From an uncultured Aquabacterium sp. (GTDB lineage Bacteria > Pseudomonadota > Gammaproteobacteria > Burkholderiales > Burkholderiaceae_C), in contig NZ_CAJYGK010000089.1 in assembly GCF_913773725.1 (NCBI RefSeq), positions 1 to 45,021 of the forward strand: 45,021 nucleotides of DNA. Direction: 5' to 3'. The notes beneath the pieces are model-generated. The model had not been told where the DNA came from. It was given only the letters and a program-made list of their open reading frames with translations, and did no database searches. The translations under genes were made by a program, and so were the position numbers. Shown in pieces: positions 28,120 to 36,148 of this stretch. The number at the start of each line of letters is the position of its first letter. Within the stretch, counting starts at the first letter, position 1.

Positions 28120-30906
28120 TCAGCCTTCCTGCTTGCGCACCAGCAGGCGGGCTGCCAGCAGATAGAGCGCACCAAAGCCCAGCAGGGCCGCGTACATCGG
28201 GCCGAAGCTCGACAGCCCCAGCCCCTTGGTGAAGGTGCCCAGGCTGATGAGCTGGAACCACGACGACGGAAAGCCGAGTCCCACCCAGCGGGCCGCGCCC
28301 TCCAGCGTGGACACCGGGTACAGCAGCCCCGAGAAGTTGACCGACGGGATCATGCACAGGATGGCCGTGGCGAAGGTGGCCGCGACCTGCGAGCGCAGGA
28401 ACGCCGACACCAGCAGGCCCAGCGCCGTGCCCGCGAACACGAAGCACAGCGCCCCAAGCGTGAGCGCGATGAAGCTGCCTTTCAAGGGCACTTGCAGCAC
28501 CGTGACGGACAGCCCGGCCAGGGTCAGGTAACTGAGCATGGCCAGCGCGATGTAGGGCAGCTGTTTGCCGATCAGGAACTGCGCCACCGTTGCAGGCGAG
28601 GCGTACAGGTTGACGATGGAGCCCATCTCCTTTTCACGCACCACGCCCAGTGCGGTCAGCATGCTGGGGATGATGATGAGGCACAGCATGATCAGGCCTG
28701 GCGTAAAGGCATAGATGCTGCGGAAGTCCTGGTTGTAGGCAAACCGGGGCTCGAACCGGGCGGGCAGGGCGACCGGCGCCACCCCGGGCGTTTCGCGTGC
28801 CAGCCGGCTCGCATGCTCGAGCATGATGCCGCGGGCGTAGCCGCGGATGTTCTCGGCGGTGAAAGGCTGTGCGCCGTCGATGTAGAAGGCCACTTCGGGC
28901 TGTCTGCCGGCAACCAGATCCCGTCCATAGCCCGGCGGGATGTCGATCACCAGCAGCACATCGCGCCGTTGCAGCCGTGGCCCGATCTCGGCCATGTCGT
29001 GCAAGGGGGCCTTCTGCACGAAGTACCGCGACCCGTCGAAGTGCGAAATGAGCTGCCGGCTGTCATGGCTCTGGTCGTGGTCCAGCACCGCGAATGCCAC
29101 CTGCTCGATGTCGAAGGAGATGGCCCATGCCGCCGTCAGCAGCAGGATGATCGGCCCCAGCAGCGCAAAGGTCAGGCGGATGCGATCCCGGCGCAGCTCC
29201 ATGCCTTCGCGTCGGGCGAAGGCCCACATGCGGGCCAGCCAGCCGGATCGCGGGTCGCCCAGGGTGTGGCCCAGCGTGTCGGCGGCCGTCTTCCCGGCCT
29301 CTGGCTCAGCGGGTGAGCCAGCCCGTGCTGCGGCCTGCGCCGCCTGGACCGTGGTGTCCGCGGCTTCCAGGCAGGCGATGAAGGCCTCTTCCAATGTCGC
29401 GGCCTCGTGCTCGCGGCGCAGGGCGTCGGGCGAGCCCACCGCCAGCACCGTGCCCCGGTGCATCAGCGAGATCCGATCGCACCGCTCGGCCTCGTTCATG
29501 AAGTGCGTCGAGACGAAGATGGTCACCTGCTCGTCGCGGGACAGGCGCACCAGATGCCGCCAGAACAGGTCGCGCGCGGCCGGGTCCACGCCCGAGGTCG
29601 GCTCGTCAAGGATCAGCACCTCGGGGCGGTGAAGACAGGCTGCAGCCAGCTGCAGGCGCTGACGGATCCCCAGGGGCAGGGCCGAGGGCATGGCCTCGGC
29701 ATGTTCGGCCAGCTCGAACTGCGCCAGGGCGCCCTCGATGGCCCGGTCTGCGGCCTTGCCTTCCATGCGATACAGCTGGGCGTGCAGGCGCAGGTTGTGC
29801 GCCACGCTCAGCTCCTCGTACAGCGAGAAGGCCTGCGACATGTAGCCCACCCGCATCCGCGTGGCCAGGTCCCTGGCGTTGATCGGCTGCCCCAGCAGGC
29901 TGGCCTCGCCGCTGCTGATGTCGAGCAGGCCCGTCAACATCTTCATGGTCGTGGTCTTGCCGCAGCCGTTGGAGCCCAGGAAGCCGAAGATCTCGCCCCG
30001 CTCGATCCGGAAGCTCACGTCGTTGACGGCCACGAAGTCGCCGAAGCGTCGGGTCAGGTGGCGGGCTTCGATGGCCGGTGGGCCGTCGACGACCGGCCGC
30101 GGCGGGATGACCAGGGGCTCGCCGCTCCCGCGCCGCGTGGGCGGCAGCAGGGCGATGTAGGCCGATTCCAGCGTGCCATCGGGCGAGCGGGCCAGCACGT
30201 CACGGGTGGCGTCGCACACCAGGATGCGGCCGGCGTCCATGGCCACCAGCACCTCGAAGCGCTCGGCCTCCTCCATGTAGGCCGTGGCCACGACCACTGT
30301 CATGCCCGGGCGCTCCTGTCGGAGGGCTTCGACCAGGGCCCAGAACTGCCGCCGTGACAACGGGTCCACGCCGGTGGTCGGCTCGTCGAGAATCAGCAGA
30401 TCCGGGTCGTGGACCAGCGCGCAGCACAGCCCCAGCTTCTGCTTCATGCCGCCGGAGAGCTTGCCGGCCGGCCGGTCGCGAAACGGCGTCAGCCCGGTCG
30501 CGTCCATCAGACGCTGGCTGCGCGCGGCACGCTCCTGGGCTGCCTGGCCGAACAGCCGGGCGAAGAAGTCGATGTTCTCGGCCACGGACAGGGTGGGGTA
30601 CAGGTTGCGCCCCAGCCCCTGCGGCATGAAGGCCACCCGGGGCGACAAGCGGTGTCGATCGGCTGCGGACTGCACATCCAGTCCCAGCACCTGCACCTGG
30701 CCTTGCTGCACGCGGCGCACACCCGCCACGATGGACAGCAGCGTCGACTTGCCGACGCCGTCCGGCCCGACCAGCCCGATGGTGCGGCCCGCAGGCAGGC
30801 GCAGCGCGACGCCGTCCAGTGCCGGGACATTGTCGTAGGAATGGCTCAGGCCCTGAACGACGACGGCGACGTCGCGCGGTGCCTGGGGCGACATGGCGCT
30901 CACCAT
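28120..30906 (-). CDS. rbbA: RbbA-like fusion: two ABC ATPase domains and an ABC-2 permease
   Basis: This protein of 928 residues is close in length to E. coli RbbA (YhiH). ATPase 1 has Walker A GPDGVGKSTLL (about 47-57), signature LSGGMKQKLGLC and Walker B LLILDEPTTGVDP. ATPase 2 has GSNGCGKTTTM, a degenerate signature LPLGIRQRLQLA and VLILDEPTSGVDP; this degenerate signature is usual for the second domain in this group. The C-terminal 370 residues form an ABC-2 permease (RDRIRLTFALLGPIILLLTAAWAISF ... LNLYASPATVAQFLIGKQLPY region). The start is ambiguous between 30906 and 30894. It is 6 nt after hlyD and 6 nt before the YhhJ-like gene, giving the YhiI-RbbA-YhhJ exporter order. The symbol is by similarity only. 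Confidence 0.9.
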   Translation of the reverse strand: MVSAMSPQAPRDVAVVVQGLSHSYDNVPALDGVALRLPAGRTIGLVGPDGVGKSTLLSIVAGVRRVQQGQVQVLGLDVQSAADRHRLSPRVAFMPQGLGRNLYPTLSVAENIDFFARLFGQAAQERAARSQRLMDATGLTPFRDRPAGKLSGGMKQKLGLCCALVHDPDLLILDEPTTGVDPLSRRQFWALVEALRQERPGMTVVVATAYMEEAERFEVLVAMDAGRILVCDATRDVLARSPDGTLESAYIALLPPTRRGSGEPLVIPPRPVVDGPPAIEARHLTRRFGDFVAVNDVSFRIERGEIFGFLGSNGCGKTTTMKMLTGLLDISSGEASLLGQPINARDLATRMRVGYMSQAFSLYEELSVAHNLRLHAQLYRMEGKAADRAIEGALAQFELAEHAEAMPSALPLGIRQRLQLAAACLHRPEVLILDEPTSGVDPAARDLFWRHLVRLSRDEQVTIFVSTHFMNEAERCDRISLMHRGTVLAVGSPDALRREHEAATLEEAFIACLEAADTTVQAAQAAARAGSPAEPEAGKTAADTLGHTLGDPRSGWLARMWAFARREGMELRRDRIRLTFALLGPIILLLTAAWAISFDIEQVAFAVLDHDQSHDSRQLISHFDGSRYFVQKAPLHDMAEIGPRLQRRDVLLVIDIPPGYGRDLVAGRQPEVAFYIDGAQPFTAENIRGYARGIMLEHASRLARETPGVAPVALPARFEPRFAYNQDFRSIYAFTPGLIMLCLIIIPSMLTALGVVREKEMGSIVNLYASPATVAQFLIGKQLPYIALAMLSYLTLAGLSVTVLQVPLKGSFIALTLGALCFVFAGTALGLLVSAFLRSQVAATFATAILCMIPSVNFSGLLYPVSTLEGAARWVGLGFPSSWFQLISLGTFTKGLGLSSFGPMYAALLGFGALYLLAARLLVRKQEG

Positions 30907-30912
30907 CGCGCT

Positions 30913-31941
30913 TCAGCGGGATGCGGCAGACGCAGCGGAGATGGCCGGTGCTGCGGCTTCGGCAGGCGGCAGCGCCACGGCCAGGTTCGCCGGCCAGGCC
31001 GTGTCTGGCCGGGTGCGCACAAAGGCATAGCCCGTCAGACCGGCCTTCACGAAGCCGGCATGCTGCTTGGCCAGTTCGGGTGGCACGGCCAGCTTGACCC
31101 TGTAGACCAGCTTGTCGCGCTCGGTGGCGGTCTCCACGTACTTCGGCGTGAACTGGGCCTCTGCGGCCACGAAGGTGACCCTGGCCGGCAAGGTGAAGGC
31201 CGGTGCGGCGTCCAGCTTCAGCCGGGCCTCGTCGCCGACTTTCAGCCGGCCGGCCACGGTCGAGGGCAGGAACACCGTCATGTGCGCCTGGCTGGTGTCC
31301 AGCAGCGTCACCACGCGCCCACCGGACGGGATGACCGAGCCCGGTTCGACCACGCGGTACTCGACCCGCCCATCCACCGGGGCCCGCAGGCTCATGTCGC
31401 CGATGGCCACGTCGATGCGCCGGATCTGCGCTTCTGCCTCGGCACGCGCGGCGGTGGCCTCGCCGATCGCCGCGGTGGCCACGCGCACGCCAGCCTGCTC
31501 ACCATCGCGCTGGGCCAGGCGGCGGTCGACCTCGGCGGCCGAGACGAGTTCATCGCGCCGCAGGGTTTCGGTGTGACCGAGCTCCAGCTGTGCCAGCCGG
31601 GCCTGCACCTGGCGCACGGCGGTTTCGGCCTGCGCACGGGCCATGGCCTGCGCCGCACGGTCGCGCGCCGCCTCGATCGCGGCGCGCTGCGCCTCCAGCT
31701 CACTCGTGTCCTGCCGGGCAAGCAAATCGCCGCGGCGGACGACATCGCCCTCCTGAACGGGCAGCTCGGCAATCCGGCCCGGGTACTTGGCGGCCACCTC
31801 GATGCGGTCGACTTCCAGTCGGCCATTGGTGCGCACCAAGCCTTCCGGGAGCGCCTGTTGCTGCCCGACGTACCAGTATGCGCCGCCTGCCGCGGCCAGG
31901 GCTGCGACGGTCAGCGCAGCGAACACCACGCCGCGCTTCAT
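30913..31941 (-). CDS. HlyD/YhiI-like membrane fusion protein
   Basis: This periplasmic adaptor has 342 residues. An N-terminal anchor (MKRGVVFAALTVAALAAAGGAYWYVG) is followed by the first half of a biotinyl-lipoyl-like domain (VAAKYPGRIAELPVQEGDVVRRGDLLARQD). A coiled-coil hairpin rich in A, R, Q and E comes next (about 80-175). The second lipoyl half is LRAPVDGRVEYRVVEPGSVIPSGGRVVTLLD, and a beta-barrel domain closes the protein. It should bridge the RbbA/YhhJ inner-membrane complex and the NodT channel encoded at the end of the operon. The ATG at 31941 overlaps the TetR stop as ATGA. The longer frame to 32043 lies inside the TetR gene and is discarded. Confidence 0.92.
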   Translation of the reverse strand: MKRGVVFAALTVAALAAAGGAYWYVGQQQALPEGLVRTNGRLEVDRIEVAAKYPGRIAELPVQEGDVVRRGDLLARQDTSELEAQRAAIEAARDRAAQAMARAQAETAVRQVQARLAQLELGHTETLRRDELVSAAEVDRRLAQRDGEQAGVRVATAAIGEATAARAEAEAQIRRIDVAIGDMSLRAPVDGRVEYRVVEPGSVIPSGGRVVTLLDTSQAHMTVFLPSTVAGRLKVGDEARLKLDAAPAFTLPARVTFVAAEAQFTPKYVETATERDKLVYRVKLAVPPELAKQHAGFVKAGLTGYAFVRTRPDTAWPANLAVALPPAEAAAPAISAASAASR

Positions 31942-32660
31942 GCCTGCCCCCCGCGTCGAATGGCTCCCAGCAGTTGATCCCGCAAGGCACCGCCGATCAG
32001 TTCGAGCAAGGCGTCGATCCGCGACGGCGTGAAGCTGTCCCATCCAAGCCGGCGCAGCAACACGTCACCGGTCAGCCGGAAGCAGATCGACTGGTGAAAG
32101 GCCAGGTAAGCGAGCGTGCGGGTGCGGAGGTGCTCGGCTGGCAGCCCCAGCGCCTTGCCCAGCACCGTGCACACGGTGTCATGGCTGGGCGCGATGACCT
32201 GACCGAAGAGCGCCTCGAACGCGGCGTCCCGTTCGGTCTGGGCGCGCATGAAGAACTGCACCCAGCTGGGTGGCGCAGCATCGTGCAGCAGGGCGCGGGC
32301 GTGCGCCTGCATGAACGTGACGAGGTGGGCCACCAACACCTCGGGGTCGTCCTCGCTGGTCGTGTCCACCTGTAGGCGCGCCAGCGGCTCGCGCATCCGG
32401 TCGGCGATGTAGGCGGCCAGCCAGGATGCCGACTGCGCATACAGGTCGTCTTTCGAGCCGAAGTAATACGGTATCGCGCCGAGGTTCATGCCGGCCTGCT
32501 GGGCCACCATGCGGGTGGTGGTTGCCTCATAGCCGTGGCGCCCGAACAGGTCGAGGGCGGCCATCAGCATCTTGTCGCGGGCCAGGGCGCCGCGGCTGGA
32601 CTCGGGGTGGGCTGAGTGAGGGGGGCGGGTGCTGTGTGCGTCGAGGGTGACGGGCGTCAT
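31938..32660 (-). CDS. TetR-family regulator, CecR (YbiH)-like
   Basis: This protein of 240 residues has a helix-turn-helix at about residues 30-75 (RDKMLMAALDLFGRHGYEATTTRMVAQQAGMNLGAIPYYFGSKDDLY). Its ligand-binding domain resembles the DUF1956/CecR C-terminal family. E. coli CecR controls the similar YbhGFSR exporter genes, so this protein probably represses the seven-gene operon that it heads. AGGA precedes the ATG at 32660 by six bases; the frame extends further upstream to 32801 into the GNAT stop region, but this part has no family similarity. An inverted repeat 69 bp upstream of the start could be its operator. The inducer is unknown. Confidence 0.9.
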   Translation of the reverse strand: MTPVTLDAHSTRPPHSAHPESSRGALARDKMLMAALDLFGRHGYEATTTRMVAQQAGMNLGAIPYYFGSKDDLYAQSASWLAAYIADRMREPLARLQVDTTSEDDPEVLVAHLVTFMQAHARALLHDAAPPSWVQFFMRAQTERDAAFEALFGQVIAPSHDTVCTVLGKALGLPAEHLRTRTLAYLAFHQSICFRLTGDVLLRRLGWDSFTPSRIDALLELIGGALRDQLLGAIRRGGQA

Positions 32661-32728
32661 CGCGAATCCTGAAAGCGCTCGGGAAAACCCGGCTGGACAA
32701 GTGCCAGCATGACACCAGTGGGCTTGTG

Positions 32729-32748
32729 AATCAATCGACTGATTTGAT
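32729..32748. promoter_or_regulatory. Candidate operator for the TetR/CecR-like regulator
   Basis: The stretch contains two nested inverted repeats, AATCA-N6-TGATT (32729-32744) and ATCAA-N9-TTGAT (32730-32748). It is AT-rich in an otherwise GC-rich region and lies 69-88 bp upstream of the regulator start. A weak -35-like TTGATT on the minus strand overlaps it, so a bound repressor would block transcription. The assignment rests on position and symmetry only. Confidence 0.4.
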
Positions 32749-32797
32749 GAAACGCAAACGCCGACGAAAGAGCGACACCCCGTGCGATGGGGGCTGT

Positions 32798-33310
32798 TCA
32801 ACGCAGGGCCTGCTGCATGAAATGCGCGTCGTCACCAAAGGTGCGGAGCTTGGCTGCAATGGGGGGGCTGGGGGCCACTGTCGCAAAGCCATGGCGCGTC
32901 CAATACGGAACGGAGCCCTGCACGGCAACCAGGACCAGGGCCTCCACACCCACGGCGTGTGCGCGGGTGCGTGCCGCCTCCAGCAGGCGGCCAGCCACCC
33001 CGAGGCCCCGTGCGTCGGGGTGCACCGCCATGTCGTGCAGGTACAGCCACGCGGCGTCGGCGGGGCGGCGCCAGCTGCTCGCATGCAGGGCGGGCAGGTG
33101 ATCGGCGTCGGCTGGCAGACAGAACAGGTAGCCCCGCAGCGCATCGCCTTGCCAGGCACCCCAGCAACTGTCGCTCGCCTCGGCGAGCTTGTTGGCGAAA
33201 GCGGCCTGCGGTTCGTGAAAGCCGGCTTCGTAGCAGGCGGCCTGAACCGCCATGACGGCAGGCAGGTCCGCTTCGGTCAGCAATCGGATGTGCAAGAAAT
33301 GGGCAGACAT
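32798..33310 (-). CDS. GNAT family N-acetyltransferase
   Basis: This protein of 170 residues has the acetyl-CoA-binding motif A of the GNAT fold, LYLHDMAVHPDARGLGVAGRLLEAA. Motif B-like VLVAVQGSVPYWTRHGF follows. It starts MSAHFLHIRLLTEADLPAVMAVQAACY, the usual N-terminal helix. The acceptor substrate cannot be told. It lies between the phoH terminator and the TetR promoter region, so it is probably a single-gene unit. Confidence 0.85.
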   Translation of the reverse strand: MSAHFLHIRLLTEADLPAVMAVQAACYEAGFHEPQAAFANKLAEASDSCWGAWQGDALRGYLFCLPADADHLPALHASSWRRPADAAWLYLHDMAVHPDARGLGVAGRLLEAARTRAHAVGVEALVLVAVQGSVPYWTRHGFATVAPSPPIAAKLRTFGDDAHFMQQALR

Positions 33311-33335
33311 GGCGAGACGGTGATCTTCAGACGTG

Positions 33336-33358
33336 AAAAAGCCGGAGCATGCTCCGGC
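33336..33358 (-). terminator. Rho-independent terminator downstream of phoH
   Basis: A perfect 7-bp stem GCCGGAG / CTCCGGC with a CATG loop is followed, on the minus strand, by TTTTT. It starts 32 nt after the phoH stop and separates phoH from the GNAT gene. Confidence 0.9.
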
Positions 33359-33390
33359 CTTGGGGGCGGGGGGCGCCGAAGCAGCCCGGG

Positions 33391-35166
33391 TCAGAGCACC
33401 TCGGAGGCGAAATCGGCCAGGCGTGAACGCTCACCGCGGGCCAGTGTCACATGCCCACTGTGTGGCCACCCCTTGAACTTGTCCACGGCATAGGTCAGGC
33501 CCGACGAGCCTTCGGTCAGGTAGGGCGTGTCGATCTGGGCCAGGTTGCCCAGGCAGATGATCTTGGTGCCCGGGCCCGCCCGCGTGATCAAGGTCTTCAT
33601 CTGCTTGGGCGTCAGGTTCTGCGCCTCGTCGATGATGAGGAACTTGTTCAAGAAGGTGCGGCCGCGCATGAAGTTCATGCTCTTGATCTTGATCTTGCTG
33701 CGCACCAGTTCATTGGTGGCCGCGCGGCCCCATTCCCCGGCCGAGCTGTCGCCACGCGCCAGCACCTCCAGGTTGTCGTCCAGCGCGCCCATCCAGGGCG
33801 ACATCTTCTCCTCTTCCGTGCCGGGCAGGAAGCCGATGTCCTCGCCCACCGGCACGGTGACCCGGGTCACGATGATCTCGGTGTAGCGGCGCTCGTCGAG
33901 CACCTGGCTCAGCGCCGCGGCCAGCGTCATCAGCGTCTTGCCCGTGCCGGCCGAGCCTGTCAGCGTCACGAAGTCGCAGTCCGGGTCCATCAGCAGGTTG
34001 AGGGCGAAGTTCTGCTCGCGGTTGCGTGCCGACACCCCCCACACGGCGTGCTTCTGGTTGGTGTAGTCCTTCAGCGTGCGCAGCACGGCCGACTTGCCCG
34101 TGATCTCGGCCACCTTGCCGTACCACGGCGCGGCCCCCGGGCTTTCGTAGTAGACGAACTGGTTGACCATCAAGGCCGGGACCATCGGCCCGGTGATGCG
34201 GTAATAGGTGACGCCACCTTGCTGCCAGCTCTCCATGCCCTTGGCATGGCGCTCCCAGAAGTCGCCTGGCAGGGGCAGCACGCCGGTGTAGAGCAGGTCG
34301 CCGTCTTCCAGCGTCTTGTCGTTGAAGTAGTCTTCGGCCGGCAGACCCAGGGCGCGCGCCTTGATCCGCATGTTGATGTCCTTGGACACCAGCACCACGT
34401 CCCGTCCCGGATGCTGGCTGCGCAGTGCCTGCACCACGCCCAGGATCTGGTTGTCCGCCTTGCCCTGAGGCAGGCCCATGGGCAGTTCGACCGCCATGCC
34501 GGTGGTCTGGAAGTACAGCTTGCCCTTCGCCTCCACATGGCCTGTCTTGGCCAGCTCGATGCCGGAGGCCGGGTCCATCTGCTGCCGGTTGCTCATGTCG
34601 GCGGCCAGGGCGTCCAGGTCACGGCTGACCTGGCGGGCGTTGCGCGCCACTTCAGTCATGCCCTTCTTGTGCCCGTCCAGCTCTTCCAGCGTGATCATCG
34701 GCAGGTAGATGTCATGTTCCTCGAAGCGGAACAGCGACATCGGATCGTGCAGCAGCACATTGGTGTCCAGCACGAAAAGCTTGGCTGGCCCTGTGTCGAC
34801 CTTGCGGCGTCGACCGCCCGAGGCGGGCTCGGCTGCGCGGGCGCGAGAGGGGGGCGTGCTGCTGGTGGCAGGTGGCGGTGTCGGAGCGCCACCCTTGTCG
34901 GCCACGATGCGGCGCGGCACGGGTTCGACGGAGACGACAACAGCGGGCTCGACAGCAGGCTGAGCGGTCACCGGCGCCTGGCGTGCCGACGTGACGGGCT
35001 TGACCAGTTCGAGCACCGGCGGCGTCGCGGCCGCAGGTGCCTCCACGACGGGGGTGGGTCGGGCGGAGGCTTTCGAGCGACTTGCCTTGGCCGGTTTGGG
35101 CTGCGAGGCGTAGTCGTCCTCGGTCAGCATGTCAGCGCGTTTGGTGGGCGGCTTGGGCAGAGGCAT
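33391..35166 (-). CDS. PIN domain-PhoH family ATPase (PhoH2/YlaK-type)
   Basis: This is a 591-residue protein. The first 120 residues are a proline/alanine/lysine-rich, probably disordered region. A PIN nuclease domain follows (about 128-290) with LFVLDTNVLLHDP and the acidic residues D134 and E161/E162. Then comes a PhoH-like P-loop ATPase (about 370-585) with Walker A GSAGTGKTLMT (404-414) and Walker B FLIIDEAQNLTP (509-520). PhoH2 proteins of this layout are known as RNA-unwinding nucleases. The start at 35166 (MPLPKPPTKRAD) lacks a strong ribosome binding site; a second ATG at 35130 is no better. A terminator-like hairpin sits about 25 nt upstream, which may matter for its control. Confidence 0.92.
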   Translation of the reverse strand: MPLPKPPTKRADMLTEDDYASQPKPAKASRSKASARPTPVVEAPAAATPPVLELVKPVTSARQAPVTAQPAVEPAVVVSVEPVPRRIVADKGGAPTPPPATSSTPPSRARAAEPASGGRRRKVDTGPAKLFVLDTNVLLHDPMSLFRFEEHDIYLPMITLEELDGHKKGMTEVARNARQVSRDLDALAADMSNRQQMDPASGIELAKTGHVEAKGKLYFQTTGMAVELPMGLPQGKADNQILGVVQALRSQHPGRDVVLVSKDINMRIKARALGLPAEDYFNDKTLEDGDLLYTGVLPLPGDFWERHAKGMESWQQGGVTYYRITGPMVPALMVNQFVYYESPGAAPWYGKVAEITGKSAVLRTLKDYTNQKHAVWGVSARNREQNFALNLLMDPDCDFVTLTGSAGTGKTLMTLAAALSQVLDERRYTEIIVTRVTVPVGEDIGFLPGTEEEKMSPWMGALDDNLEVLARGDSSAGEWGRAATNELVRSKIKIKSMNFMRGRTFLNKFLIIDEAQNLTPKQMKTLITRAGPGTKIICLGNLAQIDTPYLTEGSSGLTYAVDKFKGWPHSGHVTLARGERSRLADFASEVL

Positions 35167-35189
35167 GGTGGGGTCCGTCGGTTTGGGAC

Positions 35190-35223
35190 AAACAAAAAGG
35201 CCGCACAGGGCGATGTGCGGCCT
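35190..35223 (-). terminator. Terminator hairpin just upstream of phoH
   Basis: On the minus strand AGGCCGCAC pairs with GTGCGGCCT (9 bp, loop of 8) and runs into TTTTTG. It is a textbook rho-independent terminator whose U-run ends about 28 nt before the phoH start codon. No gene ends nearby on that strand: the nearest upstream gene, bcp, has its own terminator at 35463-35490. It may attenuate phoH or end a small RNA. Confidence 0.8.
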
Positions 35224-35462
35224 CGTTCGGGTCGATCAGGGCACCACAAGGGCGATGCGTCACGGATCGGGAGCTGGCGGGGACAGAAGACGGGTCGATG
35301 CGCAGGGGCATGCGATCGATTATGCACAGTCCGTGCCGGCGCGCTACCCGCGGGGGCGCGGGTAGATGCACGGCGTGGCGGCGGCGTGACAGCCGCCCCT
35401 GCGACCCGGAAAGCGTGTCATGCTGAGAGCTTCGGCGTCAGCCGCGTGCGCCGCCCTTGACC
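35224..35462 (-). other. phoH upstream region without a recognised gene
   Basis: No convincing protein gene was found in this 239-nt stretch. It holds an 8-bp hairpin CTACCCGC / GCGGGTAG (35344-35365) without a U-run. It also holds a possible minus-strand -10 element CATAAT (35319-35324) lacking a good -35. A transcript from there would give a leader or small RNA of about 120 nt ending at the terminator at 35190-35223. Short frames exist (for example 35311 downward) but they have no family similarity that I recognise. Confidence 0.35.
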
Positions 35463-35490
35463 GAAAAAACAAGGGCGCCCGAAGGCGCCC
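35463..35490 (-). terminator. Rho-independent terminator of bcp
   Basis: A perfect 7-bp stem GGGCGCC / GGCGCCC with a four-base loop is followed on the minus strand by TTGTTTTTT. It lies 53 nt after the bcp stop. Confidence 0.9.
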
Positions 35491-35542
35491 TGTGCTGGAA
35501 GATTTACGCAGTTTTACGCGTCTTCCGTGCCCGAATGCAACA

Positions 35543-36022
35543 TCAGGCCGCTTCTTGCTTCAGGCCTTGCACGGCCTTGAGCACATCGTCCACGTGGCCG
35601 GCCACCTTGATGCCGCGCCATTCCTCTCGCAGCACACCGTCGGGGCCAATCAGGAAAGTCGAGCGCTCGATGCCCTTGACCTTCTTGCCGTACATGATCT
35701 TGTTCTTCACGACCCCGAACATGTGGCACAGTTTTTCTTCGGTGTCGGCAATCAGTTCGTACGGCAGCTCGAGGTTGGACTTGAACTTGTCGTGCGAAGC
35801 CAGGTTGTCTCGCGACACGCCGAACACGACCGCGCCGGCCTTCACGAATTCCTTGTGCTTGTCGCGGAACTGCATGGCCTCGGTCGTGCAGCCGGGGGTG
35901 TGGTCCTTCGGGTAGAAGTAGAGCACCACGGTCTGGCCGATGTAACCCTGAGGAGTGAACTTCACGCCCCCAGTGGCAACTGCTTCGAATTCCGGCAACG
36001 GTTTGTTCAGGGCGGGTGTCAT
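35543..36022 (-). CDS. bcp: Thioredoxin-dependent peroxiredoxin, Bcp/PrxQ type
   Basis: This is a 159-residue cytoplasmic thiol peroxidase that reduces hydrogen peroxide and organic hydroperoxides. The peroxidatic cysteine is C45 in FYPKDHTPGCTTEA. The usual resolving cysteine at position 50 (E. coli numbering) is methionine here, and the alternative position near 81-84 is lysine, so a 1-Cys mechanism or use of C99 (EKLCHMFGV) is possible. Other conserved stretches are FGVSRDNLASHDKF and GIERSTFLIGPDG. A TATAAT element lies about 38-43 nt upstream of the start. It forms its own transcription unit between two terminators or promoters. Confidence 0.95.
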   Translation of the reverse strand: MTPALNKPLPEFEAVATGGVKFTPQGYIGQTVVLYFYPKDHTPGCTTEAMQFRDKHKEFVKAGAVVFGVSRDNLASHDKFKSNLELPYELIADTEEKLCHMFGVVKNKIMYGKKVKGIERSTFLIGPDGVLREEWRGIKVAGHVDDVLKAVQGLKQEAA

Positions 36023-36059
36023 GTTGTAGTGAATCAGCAGCCTGATTGAATAGCCTCTG

Positions 36060-36065
36060 ATTATA
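36060..36065 (-). promoter_or_regulatory. -10 element upstream of bcp
   Basis: TATAAT, a perfect sigma-70 -10 box, lies on the minus strand about 38 nt before the bcp ATG. The -35 region at proper spacing is G-rich and poor, so an activator could be needed. No OxyR site was resolved. Confidence 0.45.
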
Positions 36066-36148
36066 AAGTGCTTCTGCAGGCCCCCCCTGACGGGTGCCCG
36101 ATCCCCCTGAGGGAGGATAAGGCTCCGGTACGACCGTGTTCCGGGGCC

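Noticed and set aside
24186..29316. Two long plus-strand frames of 942 and 820 codons
   Set aside because: Both lie antisense to the well-supported PhaC, MaoC-Pta and ABC genes. Their composition is histidine/glutamine/glycine-rich, with no recognisable fold.
32751..32797. Possible terminator after the GNAT gene (CCCC / GGGG)
   Set aside because: The stem is only 4-5 bp and is followed by a mixed CTCTTTCG stretch; too weak to support.
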